Assembly: GCA_944386315.1 (NCBI GenBank) | Contig: CALXAS010000082.1 | Coordinates: forward strand, 1-6,141 | DNA length: 6,141 nucleotides | Direction: 5' to 3' | Origin: an uncultured Clostridia bacterium | GTDB lineage: Bacteria; Bacillota; Clostridia; TANB77; CAG-508 | Part shown: one piece after another, positions 5,928 to 6,141 of the stretch | Numbering within the stretch: the first letter of the stretch is position 1 | How the letters are laid out: every line of letters begins with the position of its first letter | Program-made: the position numbers and the translations under genes | The notes under the pieces: generated by a model | Databases searched by the model: none | Seen by the model: the letters and a program-made list of their open reading frames with translations, nothing else | Told to the model about the DNA's origin: nothing

Positions 5928-5956
5928 ATTATATCATGCCTGCTTCTAAAAAGAAA
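5928..5956 (-). promoter_or_regulatory. Extended -10 promoter of the MecA-like gene
   Basis: On the minus strand, TGATATAAT (5928-5936) is a consensus -10 with the extended TGn element. At 17 bp spacing the -35 position (5951-5956) reads TTTCTT, a weak match, which extended -10 promoters tolerate. Transcription would start near 5921, giving a leader of about 26 nt. Confidence 0.6.
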
Positions 5957-6091
5957 CAAACAAAAAATGGTAAGCTTTCTATAATATATTCCTTTTGCAA
6001 AGAAAAGGTACTATTCAATATAACACAGGTATAGAAAAAAAGAAAGGGAAATTGAAAAAATTTAGTTACAGTTCAGTAAGAAATTTTAATA

Positions 6092-6131
6092 AGCATAGCT
6101 AAAAGAGGCTTTTTACCTCAATGGCTATGCT
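6092..6131. repeat. Inverted repeat with nested hairpin near the right edge
   Basis: AGCATAGC (6092-6099) and GCTATGCT (6124-6131) are perfect 8-bp arms. The 24 nt between them can form an inner stem GAGG/CCTC (6104-6107 with 6115-6119 region), or alternatively AAAAG/CTTTT with an AGG loop. The right arm overlaps the first base of a TATAAT box. Read on the minus strand, GAGG-TAAAAAG-CCTC-TTTT resembles a small terminator for a leftward gene lying to the right. Confidence 0.55.
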
Positions 6132-6136
6132 ATAAT
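6128..6136 (+). promoter_or_regulatory. Extended -10 box pointing out of the window
   Basis: TGCTATAAT is a perfect extended -10. At 17 bp the -35 position (6108-6113) reads GCTTTT, which is poor. It is embedded in the right arm of the inverted repeat, so the repeat could be an operator. The gene it might drive lies beyond the right edge and is unseen. Confidence 0.4.
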
Positions 6137-6141
6137 TGTTT

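Larger units (their letters stand above)
5957..6141. other. Intergenic region at the right edge, no gene seen
   Basis: This AT-rich stretch has no reading frame with coding character on either strand. It contains scattered promoter-like words: TTGCAA (5995-6000) with TATAAC (6019-6024) at 18 bp, and TATAAT at 5980-5985 without a partner. The only clear structure is the inverted repeat and -10 box in the last 50 bases. It probably forms the upstream region of a rightward gene beyond the window. Confidence 0.5.

Noticed and set aside
6052..6102. A short leader peptide starting at TTG just before the right-edge hairpin
   Set aside because: It would be 16 codons with a weak GGG element only a few bases away and no regulatory codon pattern. 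There is not enough evidence.

Overview
This is a 6.1 kb window from an AT-rich, spore-forming, Gram-positive bacterium, most likely a low-GC member of the Clostridia (Lachnospiraceae or a relative). The evidence is A/T-biased codon use (AGA for Arg, many AAA/GAA/ATA codons), purine-rich Shine-Dalgarno sequences, two small CotF-type spore coat proteins, a PcrA-type helicase and a MecA-type adaptor. The species cannot be named from the sequence alone.

Left end (about 60-959): two genes read rightward and each is broken by an apparent one-base insertion. The first is the C-terminal part of a ZIP-family metal transporter. It lacks its 5' part and is frameshifted just before its GELIPES motif. 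The second is a low-molecular-weight phosphatase related to YwlE/LMW-PTP. It is full length once one extra base is removed, with both catalytic motifs present but in different frames. Whether these are real pseudogenes or assembly errors is the main open question here.

Centre (948-3392): an intact UvrD/PcrA superfamily 1 DNA helicase with all its motifs. A sigma-A-like promoter overlaps the 3' end of the phosphatase, and a strong intrinsic terminator follows.

Spore coat operon (3406-4027): two small coat-type proteins of 62 and 81 aa lie behind a sporulation-like promoter. A hairpin sits between them and a terminator closes the unit.

Right part (4028-5895): a membrane-anchored M23 (LytM/SpoIIQ-like) peptidoglycan endopeptidase with a complete zinc site has its own promoter. 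It is convergent with a MecA-like ClpC adaptor on the minus strand, and a perfect 10-bp inverted repeat separates the two. The adaptor has a strong Shine-Dalgarno and an extended -10 promoter.

Right end (5940-6141): no gene is visible. The last 50 bases hold an inverted repeat that overlaps an extended -10 box pointing out of the window.

Functionally this is ordinary core chromosome: DNA repair, sporulation, envelope remodelling and proteolysis control. I see no phage, insertion sequence, CRISPR array or defence cassette, and no convincing undescribed system. The observations most worth following are the paired frameshifts, the mixed phosphatase signature and the hairpin/promoter overlap at the right edge.
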